Assembly (NCBI GenBank): GCA_026393015.1
Contig: JAPLBA010000063.1
Coordinates: 1-44,076 of the forward strand
DNA length: 44,076 bases
From: Actinomycetota bacterium
GTDB lineage: Bacteria; Actinomycetota; Actinomycetes; Nanopelagicales; Nanopelagicaceae
Reading direction: 5' to 3'
Position 1 is the first letter of the stretch. Each line of letters starts with the position of its first letter. Position numbers and translations under genes: made by a program. Below are positions 16,513 to 26,359 of this stretch, piece by piece. Under the pieces are notes generated by a model. The model saw only the letters and a list, made by a program, of their open reading frames with translations. It ran no database searches and was not told where the DNA came from.

Positions 16513-18221
16513 CCACATTCGCAGAGCCTACAGTCCGCTCAGAGTCTAGGACGGCCCCTCCGCGGCGCGAGCCTCGTGGGCGCACCATCATGAAGTTACT
16601 TACGACTACGGATCATAAAGTCATCGGCTACATGTACCTCACCACGTCCTTTGCCTGGTTCCTCTTCGCTGGCGTCTTAGCACTCTTGCTCCGCGCTGAA
16701 CTCGCGCAGCCTGGTTTGCAATTTCTCTCTAATGAGCAGTACAACCAGATTTTTACGATGCACGGAACCATCATGTTGCTGATGTTTGCCACACCACTTT
16801 TCGTGGGATTTGCTAACGTCATTATGCCGTTGCAAATCGGCACTGCAGACGTGGCCTTTCCGCGATTGAACATGCTCAGCTATTGGTTTTATCTCTTTGG
16901 CGGCCTCATGGCGGCGGCTGGATTCTTTACACCAGGTGGTTCGGCGTCATTTGGTTGGACGGCTTACGCACCACTTTCTAGTGTCGAGTATTCACCCGGA
17001 TTGGGCAGTGATCTGTGGATCGTGGGATTGGCCATCGGTGGTGTGGGGACCATTCTTGGTGGCGTCAACTTCGTCACCACCATCTTCGTGATGCGCGCTC
17101 CTGGCATGACCATGTTCCGCATGTCGATCTTCTCGTGGAACATCTTGCTCACCTCGATCCTGGTACTTCTTGCATTCCCACCATTGGCCGCCGCACTCTT
17201 CGCCCTAGAAGCGGATCGTAGATTCGGTACGCATATCTTTGACCCGGCAAACGGCGGAGCTATGCTCTGGCAACACGTCTTCTGGTTCTTCGGTCACCCA
17301 GAGGTATACATTCTCGCGCTTCCATTTTTTGGTATTGCTACTGAAATCCTTCCGGTATTTAGCCGTAAACCGCTCTTTGGTTACAAAGGTTTAGTCGCTG
17401 CCACCATTTCCATTGCGGCACTTTCAGTTGCAGTGTGGGCGCACCATATGTACGTGACTGGTGCGGTCTTGCTTCCGTTCTTCTCGTTTATGACTTTCCT
17501 TATCGGCGTTCCCACCGGTGTGAAGTTCTTTAACTGGGTCGGAACTATGTGGCGGGGGTCTATTTCATTTGAGACCCCGATGCTCTGGACGATCGGTTTC
17601 TTAGTTACTTTCCTCTTCGGCGGTTTAACAGGCATTATCTTGGCGAGCCCACCACTTGATTTCCCTGTCTCAGATTCCTACTTTGTTGTTGCCCACTTCC
17701 ATTACGTACTCTTTGGCACAGTCGTCTTCGCGATGTTTGGCGGGTTCTACTTTTGGTGGCCAAAGATGACTGGGCGCATGCTCAACGAACGACTAGGCAA
17801 GATTCACTTTTGGACGCTCTTTGTTGGATTCCACACCACATTCTTAATTCAGCACTGGCTGGGCACTGTGGGTATGCCTCGCAGATACGCAGATTATTTA
17901 CAGACGGACGGTTTCACGGGGATGAATATGGTTTCCACCGTGGGCGCATTCATCCTTGGACTATCCATGATTCCATTCTTCATGAATGTGTGGATGACAC
18001 GCAATGCACCTTTCGTCACGGAAGACGATCCATGGGGATATGGCGCCTCTCTCGAGTGGGCTACCTCGTGCCCGCCACCGCGCCACAACTTCCACAGCTT
18101 GCCTCGAATCCGCTCTGAACGTCCGGCCTTTGATCTCCACTATCCGCATCTCGCGGCGCTGGGGGCCCATGATGATACGGACGTTGCAGTTAATAATGCG
18201 AAGGGAGAGAACCACTCGTGA
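16509..18221 (+). CDS. ctaD: Cytochrome c oxidase subunit I
   Basis: 570 aa; [56 protein letters not shown] overlap with ctaC. Confidence 0.98.
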   Translation: MTTFAEPTVRSESRTAPPRREPRGRTIMKLLTTTDHKVIGYMYLTTSFAWFLFAGVLALLLRAELAQPGLQFLSNEQYNQIFTMHGTIMLLMFATPLFVGFANVIMPLQIGTADVAFPRLNMLSYWFYLFGGLMAAAGFFTPGGSASFGWTAYAPLSSVEYSPGLGSDLWIVGLAIGGVGTILGGVNFVTTIFVMRAPGMTMFRMSIFSWNILLTSILVLLAFPPLAAALFALEADRRFGTHIFDPANGGAMLWQHVFWFFGHPEVYILALPFFGIATEILPVFSRKPLFGYKGLVAATISIAALSVAVWAHHMYVTGAVLLPFFSFMTFLIGVPTGVKFFNWVGTMWRGSISFETPMLWTIGFLVTFLFGGLTGIILASPPLDFPVSDSYFVVAHFHYVLFGTVVFAMFGGFYFWWPKMTGRMLNERLGKIHFWTLFVGFHTTFLIQHWLGTVGMPRRYADYLQTDGFTGMNMVSTVGAFILGLSMIPFFMNVWMTRNAPFVTEDDPWGYGASLEWATSCPPPRHNFHSLPRIRSERPAFDLHYPHLAALGAHDDTDVAVNNAKGENHS

Positions 18222-18616
18222 AGTTCGCTTGGAAACTCTTCTTGGGGATCACGGTTTTTTATGGTGCTCTTACACTCGTGTATTGGCTCTTATCCCATGA
18301 AGTGGTAGGTACCACCGCCCTGGCTCTCAGTACAGGCCTTGCGTTGATCATTGGTTTTTACTTCTGGTTCACTGACCGGCGCCTCGGTGCACAGCCGCAA
18401 GATCGCTTGCAAGCAGAAATTTACGAGGGCGCTGGTGAACTGGGCTTCTTTAGCCCAGGTTCGTGGTGGCCCCTCCCGGTGGCTGGTTCCACCATCGTGG
18501 TAGGTCTCGGGCTGATTCTAGGTTGGTGGCTGACCATGATCGGTGTGGGTCTGCTCCTCATCACGGTTGTGGGATTTACCATGGAGTACTCACGCCCCGG
18601 TCATGGGCCTCATTAA
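18218..18616 (+). CDS. ctaF: Cytochrome c oxidase subunit IV (actinobacterial CtaF)
   Basis: 132 aa, four TM; GTGA overlap with cta[27 protein letters not shown]. Confidence 0.93.
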   Translation: MKFAWKLFLGITVFYGALTLVYWLLSHEVVGTTALALSTGLALIIGFYFWFTDRRLGAQPQDRLQAEIYEGAGELGFFSPGSWWPLPVAGSTIVVGLGLILGWWLTMIGVGLLLITVVGFTMEYSRPGHGPH

Positions 18617-18624
18617 TCTTTGAA

Positions 18625-19095
18625 TTAGTTCAAGATTGATTTGATCTGCGCCAAGTGATCGAGTGGATGGGCTAAATAATTTGTGAGCCACTGAGAGACG
18701 GTGTACTTGCCGTACTCTGAGTGTGTTCCTTCATTTTTCAGGTCTTCTTCTGTAAGTCGTTGGATGAGTGAGTAAGAAGAAGCTCGCACTGCTCGAAATA
18801 TTGCTAGCGACTCCTCAGTGTCAAGAGTTGCATATGCAAGCGTCGAATCATGAGCCCAGATGCCCTCGTCGTAGCCTTGAATAAGAGTTCCAGGTTCGGC
18901 CACCAACCGGCGGAGCCGCAAGTACGAGTTGGTCTCGCTATCCGTTACATGGTGAATGACCATTCGAGGAGTCCACGGGTCTACGCCACTCTTTTTGTCA
19001 AGATCTGATACCGAGAGAGAGACGGCGACATGAGAAAAAGCGAGCGTTGCCTGGCGGTAGGACTCTGCAATTTCGTTGGCAGTTTCGTTGGTCAT
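18625..19095 (-). CDS. DinB-superfamily protein
   Basis: 156 aa; SYRQATLAFSHVAVSLS, PRMVIHHVTDSETNSYLRLRRLV, LTNYLAHPLDHLAQI (spaced His residues typical of DinB metal site). Confidence 0.7.
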   Translation of the reverse strand: MTNETANEIAESYRQATLAFSHVAVSLSVSDLDKKSGVDPWTPRMVIHHVTDSETNSYLRLRRLVAEPGTLIQGYDEGIWAHDSTLAYATLDTEESLAIFRAVRASSYSLIQRLTEEDLKNEGTHSEYGKYTVSQWLTNYLAHPLDHLAQIKSILN

Positions 19096-19481
19096 AACGA
19101 ACGCAAGTCTGCCGGAACGTCCACGCTGTGTGCGGTAAGCGCCTCAAGGGTGGTGTGCTCCAGAGCGCCTTCACTAGTGGCGGCAAGTACTACGCCGCAC
19201 GCACGCCCTGCGAGGAATGCTTGGTGCCAACGAGGCGCACACACCGCCCAGCGATCTCCGGGAACGAGGCCAGGGAAACCATATTGGGGGAGTGGAGTAG
19301 AGAGATCGTTGCCTACCTCGCGTTGGTGTTCCAGAAAATCTCGCGAGAGAACTGCGGCTACCGTGTGCGACCCAGGATCATCTGATGATGCCCGAGCATA
19401 GCCATCACGAAACCATCCAGTAAGTGGTTCGAGCGAGCAGAGCTCAAGTGCTCCACCTAAGACATTGCGTTCGGAGCTCAT
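19092..19481 (-). CDS. DUF2237 family protein
   Basis: 129 aa; LELCSLEPLTGWFRDGYARASSDDPGSHTVAAVLSRDFLEHQREVGNDLSTPLPQYGFPGLVPGDRWAVCAPRW. Confidence 0.85.
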   Translation of the reverse strand: MSSERNVLGGALELCSLEPLTGWFRDGYARASSDDPGSHTVAAVLSRDFLEHQREVGNDLSTPLPQYGFPGLVPGDRWAVCAPRWHQAFLAGRACGVVLAATSEGALEHTTLEALTAHSVDVPADLRSL

Positions 19482-19487
19482 ACGAGG

Positions 19488-21083
19488 TTAGTGGTGACCA
19501 TCTTCGAGCTCGAGAAGATCTTTCTCGGTGGGCTTCTGTACTTGTTCGCCGTACATGCCACGTGAGAGGCGGGCGCGGATCTTCTCTTTCACAGATCCGG
19601 GCCGTGCGACGCCATGGGCATCTTCGAGTTGCAGTTCTACAACTGCTGGTTGCTCATGGTTGGTGAGTGAATAGCGTGCGTATTGATCGATGGGCTCGTG
19701 TACCTCGATGAACTCGCCGCTAGGAAGCATCACTAGTCGACCACTCTCGCGACCATGAAGGACGGTATCGCGATCCTTATGTTGCAGGCCGAGGCAGATT
19801 CGCTTAGTCACAAAATATGCGATCGGAGGTAACACGAATACTCCGATACGTGAGAACCACATAATTTGATTGATGGAAAGACCAAAGTGGGTGGCCAGAA
19901 GATCGTTTCCACCGTTGATCAAGGTGACCATGGTGAAAGTGAGTGCCATGGCGCCGACCGCGGTGCGAGTGGGGGCGTTACGAGGGCGTTCAAGGAGATG
20001 GTGTTCCCGCTTGTCGCCGGTGACCCAGGATTCTATGAATGGCCAGAGCGCAAGCCCAGTGAACATAATCCCAGGAACAATTAGACCTGGAATCAGAATG
20101 TTCCAGGAGACGGTATGACCGAAGGCGTGTGTCTCCCAGTTAGGAGCCATCCGAACCAAACCATCAAGCCAACCCATGTACCAGTCTGGTTGTGAACCAG
20201 CAGAGATCTGAGACGGGTTGTAGGGACCGTAGAGCCAGATCGGGTTGATGGAAGCAACTGCACCTAAGAAAGTGGTGATTCCAAAGACAATGAAGAAGAA
20301 GCCACCAGCTTTGGCCATGTATACAGGGAGCAGTGGAAAGCCCACGACGTTCTTTTCTGTGCGACCGGGGCCAGGGTATTGGGTGTGCTTCTGGAACCAG
20401 ACCAGAAGCACGTGAGCGGTGATAAGAGCAAGAATAATTCCAGGCACAAGTAACACATGGATGGTGTAAATACGGGAGATGAAAATTGTTCCAGGAAATC
20501 CTCCGCCAAAGAGGAAAAACGCTACATAGGTGCCGATCAGCGGAATGGCCTGAATGATGGCTTCTGCGATGCGTATACCAGTGCCGGAGAGTAAATCGTC
20601 GGGAAGGGAATAACCCAAGAAACCTTCCACGATTCCAAGGGTGAGCAGTCCTACACCAAGAACCCAGTTAAGTTCTCGCGGTTTTCGATAGGCGCCAGTA
20701 AAGAAGACGCGCATCATGTGTACCACCATGGCTGCAAGAAAAATAAGTGCTGACCAGTGGTGAATTTGGCGCATCAACATGCCACCGCGCACGTCAAATG
20801 ACATATCTACAGTCGAGGCATACGCCTGCGACATCGAAAGTCCGCTCAGGGGTGCGTAGTTTCCTTTGTAGATGATCTCTTCTTGCGAAGGAACAAAAAA
20901 GAAGGTGAGGAATGTTCCGGAGAGCAACAAAATGACGAAGGAGTACATCGCCACCTCTCCGAGCATAAATGACCAATGGTCGGGGAATACCTTGCCGAGG
21001 TTTTTCTTCAAGGCGCGTCCGGCCCCAGTTCGTTCGTCTACGAAGTTAGCTACGTTCCCACCGATGCGCTTGCCTGTTGTCAT
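19488..21083 (-). CDS. qcrB: Cytochrome bc1 complex cytochrome b subunit
   Basis: MTTGKRIGGNVANFVDERTGAGR..., RQIHHWSALIFLAAMVVHMMRVFFTGAYRKPRELNW, GPYNPSQISAGSQPDWYMG; ATGA overlap with qcrA sets the start at 21083. Confidence 0.97.
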   Translation of the reverse strand: MTTGKRIGGNVANFVDERTGAGRALKKNLGKVFPDHWSFMLGEVAMYSFVILLLSGTFLTFFFVPSQEEIIYKGNYAPLSGLSMSQAYASTVDMSFDVRGGMLMRQIHHWSALIFLAAMVVHMMRVFFTGAYRKPRELNWVLGVGLLTLGIVEGFLGYSLPDDLLSGTGIRIAEAIIQAIPLIGTYVAFFLFGGGFPGTIFISRIYTIHVLLVPGIILALITAHVLLVWFQKHTQYPGPGRTEKNVVGFPLLPVYMAKAGGFFFIVFGITTFLGAVASINPIWLYGPYNPSQISAGSQPDWYMGWLDGLVRMAPNWETHAFGHTVSWNILIPGLIVPGIMFTGLALWPFIESWVTGDKREHHLLERPRNAPTRTAVGAMALTFTMVTLINGGNDLLATHFGLSINQIMWFSRIGVFVLPPIAYFVTKRICLGLQHKDRDTVLHGRESGRLVMLPSGEFIEVHEPIDQYARYSLTNHEQPAVVELQLEDAHGVARPGSVKEKIRARLSRGMYGEQVQKPTEKDLLELEDGHH

Positions 21084-22114
21084 GATGAACGCTCCCAAAA
21101 GCTAGGTCCGACAGGTTGTGTAAAGCCTTGCTTAGCGATCAGATATCCCTCTGAATCGACGGTAATTGCCAATTGCGGAAGTGGGCGGGCGGCTGGTCCG
21201 AAGATTACTTGGGCACCGGTTTCAACATCAAAAGTTGATTGGTGGCAAGGACAGAGCAAATGATGAGTTTGTTGCTCGTAGAGTCCCACGGCGCACCCCA
21301 TGTGTGAACAAATCTTCGAGAACGCGATGATGCCTTCATGAACCCAGTCTTTACGGTCCGCCGGAAGATTGAGATCCTCTGGACGAAGGCGCACGACAAT
21401 GACAGCATCCTTCACTAAATCGTTGAGCGTGAGCTCGCTACCCTCGGGCATTTCGGGAAGTATGTGTGCCACAGCGCCAACTTGTAAGTCACTGGCTTTC
21501 AGCGGCTTACCGTCTGGATCAGTGACGAGTCTTCGACCCGCTGCCCAGTTAGTAGTTTCTAATTGCTTGCGGGGGAGCGGTCCCATATCTCGCAACAAAA
21601 GAATCGGGGTGAGAGTAACCAGGCCCACTGATCCAAGAAGCGTTCGCTTGATGAGAGAGCGACGTCCCAGACCGGCAGCCTCGGCTCCTTCGTGGAAGAC
21701 ATCAATGACGCCCTGACGGTCTTCATCACTTGAACGAAGCTCATGACGGTCCTGAATAACTTCGTGATCTGGCATCAATGTTTTAGCCCAATGCACAGCG
21801 CCCGCCCCGATGAGGAAGAGCGAGAGCGCTAGCGTGATTCCGAGAGCGAGTTGTTGAGCCTGTGTCGACCCAAATAGTGGCACAAAGACGAAAACGTCTT
21901 TCTTGATACCCACAAAAGAAGCGATAAATGCGATCGTGCTAGCTGCAGAAAGACCAAAGAGGATTGCTACCTGCTGTTCAGCTTTCTTTGCAGCACGCGG
22001 TTCAGTGTCGGCACGGCGATAAACGTGGGGAGGTAGACCTGGATCGGCGAGAGGGGAGAGCGCTGTTGAACTCTGTTGTCCTGAATTCTCGTGTCCGCTA
22101 TGTGTATCGCTCAT
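21080..22114 (-). CDS. qcrA: Cytochrome bc1 complex Rieske iron-sulfur subunit
   Basis: ICSHMGCAVGLYEQQTHHLLCPCHQSTFDVETGAQVIFGPAARPLPQL. Confidence 0.97.
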   Translation of the reverse strand: MSDTHSGHENSGQQSSTALSPLADPGLPPHVYRRADTEPRAAKKAEQQVAILFGLSAASTIAFIASFVGIKKDVFVFVPLFGSTQAQQLALGITLALSLFLIGAGAVHWAKTLMPDHEVIQDRHELRSSDEDRQGVIDVFHEGAEAAGLGRRSLIKRTLLGSVGLVTLTPILLLRDMGPLPRKQLETTNWAAGRRLVTDPDGKPLKASDLQVGAVAHILPEMPEGSELTLNDLVKDAVIVVRLRPEDLNLPADRKDWVHEGIIAFSKICSHMGCAVGLYEQQTHHLLCPCHQSTFDVETGAQVIFGPAARPLPQLAITVDSEGYLIAKQGFTQPVGPSFWERSS

Positions 22115-22899
22115 TTAGATTTCGCTCCTAGCCAGACAGAAACTCCAATAAGTAACCCGAGCCCTAAGACCCAGCCAACTAGACCTTCAGTAACGGGTCC
22201 TACTTTGCCTAGCGAGAATCCGCCTTGACCCTTTTCCGCATCGATGCCCTTAAGGAACTTAATCATGGAAAGTTTTTGTTGTGGTGAGATGGCGCGATCG
22301 CCAAAGACTGGCATTGATTGTGGCCCAGTAAGCATCGCTTCGTACATCTTTTTCACTTCCACACCCATTAAGGAAGGCGCATACTTTCCTTGAGTAAGTG
22401 CTCCGCCTTGGCCGGCGTAGTTGTGACACATGGCGCAGTTAGTGCGGAAAAGCTGCCCACCTTCGGCAATGTTTCCATCGCGTTCGTAATTCAACTGTGC
22501 CGCATTAGGTATTGCTGGTCCTGGTGAAAGGCTCGCAACATAGGCGGCCAACGCGGCGGTCTCTTCTGCGTTATAGACCGGCTTCTTGCGCATAGCCTGC
22601 ACGCCGTTATTTGCCAACGGCATGCGACCTGTTCCTACCTGAAAGTCAACAGAAGCTGCGCCGACGCCGAGCAAGGTGGGTACTTGGGTGGAACCTTCCG
22701 CGTTGAGTCCGTGGCATGAGGAACAGCCCTTAAGAAAGATCTGACGACCCTCTTCTACCGCTTGGCTGCGCGCATTTGTAGCGATCGCTGCATTCGATGG
22801 TGAGAGCAGGGTGTATCCAAACCCGATAGCGAGAAGGGCAATGCCGAGCACTAGGAAGTGCGCGATGGGATGCCTGCGATGACGCAAAATCTTTTTCAC
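22111..22899 (-). CDS. qcrC: Cytochrome bc1 complex diheme cytochrome c subunit
   Basis: Two CXXCH sites (GCSSCHGLN, NCAMCHNYAGQGG), N- and C-terminal TM segments; likely GTG start VKKILRHRRHP at 22899. Confidence 0.95.
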   Translation of the reverse strand: MKKILRHRRHPIAHFLVLGIALLAIGFGYTLLSPSNAAIATNARSQAVEEGRQIFLKGCSSCHGLNAEGSTQVPTLLGVGAASVDFQVGTGRMPLANNGVQAMRKKPVYNAEETAALAAYVASLSPGPAIPNAAQLNYERDGNIAEGGQLFRTNCAMCHNYAGQGGALTQGKYAPSLMGVEVKKMYEAMLTGPQSMPVFGDRAISPQQKLSMIKFLKGIDAEKGQGGFSLGKVGPVTEGLVGWVLGLGLLIGVSVWLGAKSK

Positions 22900-22907
22900 T
22901 CGTAGCC

Positions 22908-23546
22908 TTACTTGATGAGGTAGATAGTGGCGAACAGTCCGATCCATACAATGTCAACGAAGTGCCAGTAGTAGGAGACCACGATTGCCGAGGTAGCTTG
23001 TGAATGGCCGAATCGTCGAGCTTTGAAGGTGCGTGCAAGAAGAATCAGAAAGCCGATAAGTCCACCCGTTACATGGAGGCCGTGGAAGCCAGTTGTTAGG
23101 TAAAAGACCGAGCTATACGCGTTCGTGGAGAATGAGAGACCCTCTGAGACCAAGTTTGCATACTCGTAAATCTGTCCACCGACGAAGAAGGCACCCATCA
23201 GGAAGGTGAGTGCAAACCACTCGGATAAACCCCATTTACGAAAATCTAAGGCGCTGCCTGTACGCCGTAATTGGAAGCGTTCCGCAGCGAAAACACCGAA
23301 TTGGCAAGTCACTGAAGAGAGCACCAAGACGGTGGTGTTGAGAGTGGAAAAGGGGATATTTAGCATTCCGTTCGACTCATGCCAGACCTTCGGGCCTTGA
23401 ACTGAACGCGCGGTGAAGTACATCGCGAAGAGCGCTGCAAAGAACATTAATTCACTCGAGAGCCAGACGATCGTTCCCACGGCAACGAGGTTGGGACGGT
23501 TGGCCGGAGCGGCGCTGGTCTCTGAGTCTTCAAGGGTGCTAGTCAC
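22908..23546 (-). CDS. ctaE: Cytochrome c oxidase subunit III
   Basis: [67 protein letters not shown]; likely GTG start VTSTLEDSE at 23546. Confidence 0.95.
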   Translation of the reverse strand: MTSTLEDSETSAAPANRPNLVAVGTIVWLSSELMFFAALFAMYFTARSVQGPKVWHESNGMLNIPFSTLNTTVLVLSSVTCQFGVFAAERFQLRRTGSALDFRKWGLSEWFALTFLMGAFFVGGQIYEYANLVSEGLSFSTNAYSSVFYLTTGFHGLHVTGGLIGFLILLARTFKARRFGHSQATSAIVVSYYWHFVDIVWIGLFATIYLIK

Positions 23547-23664
23547 ACGTAAATTATGGTGGATAAAGCCGCAAAAAGCGCGCTGCGGGAGTGCACTTGG
23601 TGAGGTGAACCAGGTCACTACATATTGGCCTTAAATCCGCATTGCGCAGGGATAAGATAGGCGG

Positions 23665-24120
23665 GTGTCTCACACTCAATCAGATGTGCTCGCTGGCACT
23701 ACTTCGACGGCGCCTTCAGGCGTTACTCGAGTGCTGATCTACAGCGATGATTCCACCGTTCGCGCCCAGATCATTGCCGGTCTAGGTCGGCGAATATCCG
23801 TTGCTTTGCCGCCCGTTGAAACCTTCGAAGTAGCTACCGGGCCGGCTTTGCTGACCACCATGGAAGAGGCCACCAAGGCCACGCTGAAGGGCAAAAAAGG
23901 CTTTGACCTGCTCATTTTAGATGGGGAAGCGGTCCCCGAGGGTGGCATGGGTCTTGCCCGGCAGATTAAGGACGAATTCTTTAATTCTCCACCCATTCTT
24001 CTGGTGGTGGGACGCCCTGACGATGCCTGGCTGGCTACCTGGTCGCGCGCTGAGGGCTATCTGGCTCATCCGATAGATCCCTTTGCCTTGGTTGCGCTGG
24101 CAGCCAAAATCCTGGCTTAA
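23665..24120 (+). CDS. Atypical response-regulator receiver-like protein
   Basis: VTRVLIYSDDSTVR (acidic pair), FDLLILDGEAVPEGG (phosphoacceptor-like Asp), LVVGRPDDAW, EGYLAHPIDPFAL (canonical K of KP replaced by H); leaderless TAAGAT 6 nt upstream of GTG. Confidence 0.75.
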   Translation: MSHTQSDVLAGTTSTAPSGVTRVLIYSDDSTVRAQIIAGLGRRISVALPPVETFEVATGPALLTTMEEATKATLKGKKGFDLLILDGEAVPEGGMGLARQIKDEFFNSPPILLVVGRPDDAWLATWSRAEGYLAHPIDPFALVALAAKILA

Positions 24121-25919
24121 CTCCCCGGCTCTCCTAAAGATATTCGACTCCGACGGGGGATGGGACGCCCATCGTGGCCACCGCCCGTGGGCTTAACCGT
24201 AGGAATGGCCAACTCGAGGGCCTCCAGAGCATGTCGGTGGGCTTGTGCGCCTCGCGCCGGAGCAGACCATTGGCCCAGAACTTCAACGAGCCGAAGTCCA
24301 GGGGTCTCCACATAACGCAGAAGTCTCTCCACTTCCTCGTGCGATGAGGCCGGCAAGATGCGCTCGCGGGGGGCGACGGGCTCGCTGAGCAGTAAGAGCG
24401 AATCGATGGTCAGTTGCGGTGCATATCCCGGATCCCCGATGAGTGCGCCGGCAAAACGTCCGTATCTGATGCAGGTGAATTCCCATCCGCCTTCAGGAGT
24501 AGGTAGCGCGGTGATGATTTGAGGCAACTGAACGAAAGCTCGAAGTCTTTCGGCCCTTGAAGATGCGCGCAGGAATGAGGTGAGTCGGTTACGAACTTCG
24601 ATGGCCTCCTCGAATCTTTCCTCAATGGCTAATTCGCGCATTCGAATATTTGCGCGATCTACCACTAGAGAGGCGTCGAGCGTGAAGAGGTGGCGAGCGA
24701 CATCAACGATAGCTTCGTAATCTTCAGCAGATTGATCGTCGATGCATGGGGCGCCACATTTGCCCATGCCGGCCAGTGCGCACGCGCTCGACTTTTTCTG
24801 GCTAGCAATAGTGATACGAGGAGTGCATTGTCGAATAGGAAGAACTTCATACACACATTCAATAGCCAACTGTGCGTCGCCTCTAGAGGAGAAGGGGCCA
24901 ATCCACTCGTCGTCAATCTTTTCAATTCCTCGAGCGATCGTAAGGCGAGGAAAGCGCTCGCGAGTCAAATGGACCCAATGAGATTTACTCTGATGCTTGG
25001 AACGCCGATTGATGCGCGGTTGGAACTCTTCGATGAGACGAAGCTCCAAGACGCTCGCTTCGAGGGGTGTGCGACAGATAATCGTTTCGACGCTCTCAGT
25101 AATGGCAATCATGTCGATAATGCGCCGCCGTTGCTCTGATGCGGTGAAGTAAGAGCGCACCCTGTTACGTAAATTGTTTGAAACTCCCACGTACAGAGGA
25201 ACTCCCTTAATGTCCTTGAAGATATAGACGCCACACGTTGAAGGGATGTTTTCTGCCAGATATTTCTTCTTTTTTTGTGCAGGTGTAATGCGATGGGAAA
25301 AGGCGCGTAAGTCAGGCAAGGTAGAAACGCCGAGATTGCCTAATCTTGAAATGAGTCCATGCAGAACATCGACAGTTGCTCGCGCATCATCGAGCGCTCG
25401 ATGATTTGGCGTAGTAGTAGCTCCGAAGAACGGGGCGAGAGTGCCGAGCTTGCAATCCTTCACTTCGTCTTTGCTCAGAATGGTGCGGGCTAACTTTGCC
25501 GTATCTAGAGTTTCGTAATTTGGCCACTCGATTTTTAACTGCGCTGACGCAGCTTTAAGAAATCCGATATCAAAGGGCGCGTTATGTGCCACGAGTACAG
25601 CATTGTCGGCGTTGTCACAGAATTCGAGAAAAGCTGGTAGCGCACTTTCAATCCCTGGCGCTAAGGCAACCATTGAGTCAGTAATACCAGTTAGGACAGT
25701 GATGAAGACCGGAATGGGTCCACCTGGATTAACAAAAGTGCGGAATTCGCCGAGAACCTCACCCGATCGAACTTTTACTGCACCAATTTCGGTAATCGCT
25801 GAAGTGGCTGGCGACCCGCCAGTGGTCTCCAAGTCAACGACAATAAACGTGGTATCACGAAGTGGCCGACCTAGATCTTGAAGTGAAAGTTGATCACTCA
25901 CTGCGCGCTCTGCGTCCAT
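24117..25919 (-). CDS. DEDDh exonuclease + GIY-YIG (UvrC/Cho-like) fusion protein
   Basis: TTFIVVDLETTGGSPATSAITEIGAV and LVAHNAPFDIGFL (DEDDh); STCGVYIFKDIKGVPLYVGVSNNLRNRVRSYF (GIY-YIG); CALAGMGKCGAPC cysteine cluster. Confidence 0.92.
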   Translation of the reverse strand: MDAERAVSDQLSLQDLGRPLRDTTFIVVDLETTGGSPATSAITEIGAVKVRSGEVLGEFRTFVNPGGPIPVFITVLTGITDSMVALAPGIESALPAFLEFCDNADNAVLVAHNAPFDIGFLKAASAQLKIEWPNYETLDTAKLARTILSKDEVKDCKLGTLAPFFGATTTPNHRALDDARATVDVLHGLISRLGNLGVSTLPDLRAFSHRITPAQKKKKYLAENIPSTCGVYIFKDIKGVPLYVGVSNNLRNRVRSYFTASEQRRRIIDMIAITESVETIICRTPLEASVLELRLIEEFQPRINRRSKHQSKSHWVHLTRERFPRLTIARGIEKIDDEWIGPFSSRGDAQLAIECVYEVLPIRQCTPRITIASQKKSSACALAGMGKCGAPCIDDQSAEDYEAIVDVARHLFTLDASLVVDRANIRMRELAIEERFEEAIEVRNRLTSFLRASSRAERLRAFVQLPQIITALPTPEGGWEFTCIRYGRFAGALIGDPGYAPQLTIDSLLLLSEPVAPRERILPASSHEEVERLLRYVETPGLRLVEVLGQWSAPARGAQAHRHALEALELAIPTVKPTGGGHDGRPIPRRSRISLGEPGS

Positions 25920-26310
25920 TACGAATTTTTACGAAGAGCGAAACAATCGCTGAGAGCGCTAGTAACGAAACGATTGCGATGATGATGGCATACACCTCGG
26001 TGGGTACGCGTCTTGCAACGGCCAAGATATAAATATCAGGAATGAGGAAAGTGACCGCGGCCAGGACGCCCCACGATCTGGCTCGAGAGAATTCTCGATC
26101 GATCACTGACGTCACCAAACGAGCAGTCGCGACCGCGTAAGGCCATGATGAGGTGACATCTAGCGCTAGGTAGAGCCACGGATTGACGCCATATCGGCCA
26201 AGGGCTTTCCAGACCACAAAGGCACGACCGGCTCCATAAGCGATAACCAATACGACCCAGAGTCGTTCAAGGAGGCGGCGCTTGGCCGTTCGCGCCGGGG
26301 ATGAACTCAT
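25894..26310 (-). CDS. Hypothetical membrane protein
   Basis: 138 aa with about four TM segments; leaderless TAGGCT 6 nt upstream of ATG. Confidence 0.7.
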   Translation of the reverse strand: MSSSPARTAKRRLLERLWVVLVIAYGAGRAFVVWKALGRYGVNPWLYLALDVTSSWPYAVATARLVTSVIDREFSRARSWGVLAAVTFLIPDIYILAVARRVPTEVYAIIIAIVSLLALSAIVSLFVKIRNGRRARSE

Positions 26311-26359
26311 GGCCTGAGCCTACGGCGAGCCACCGACTCTCCGGGATAAGGTGGGCCTT

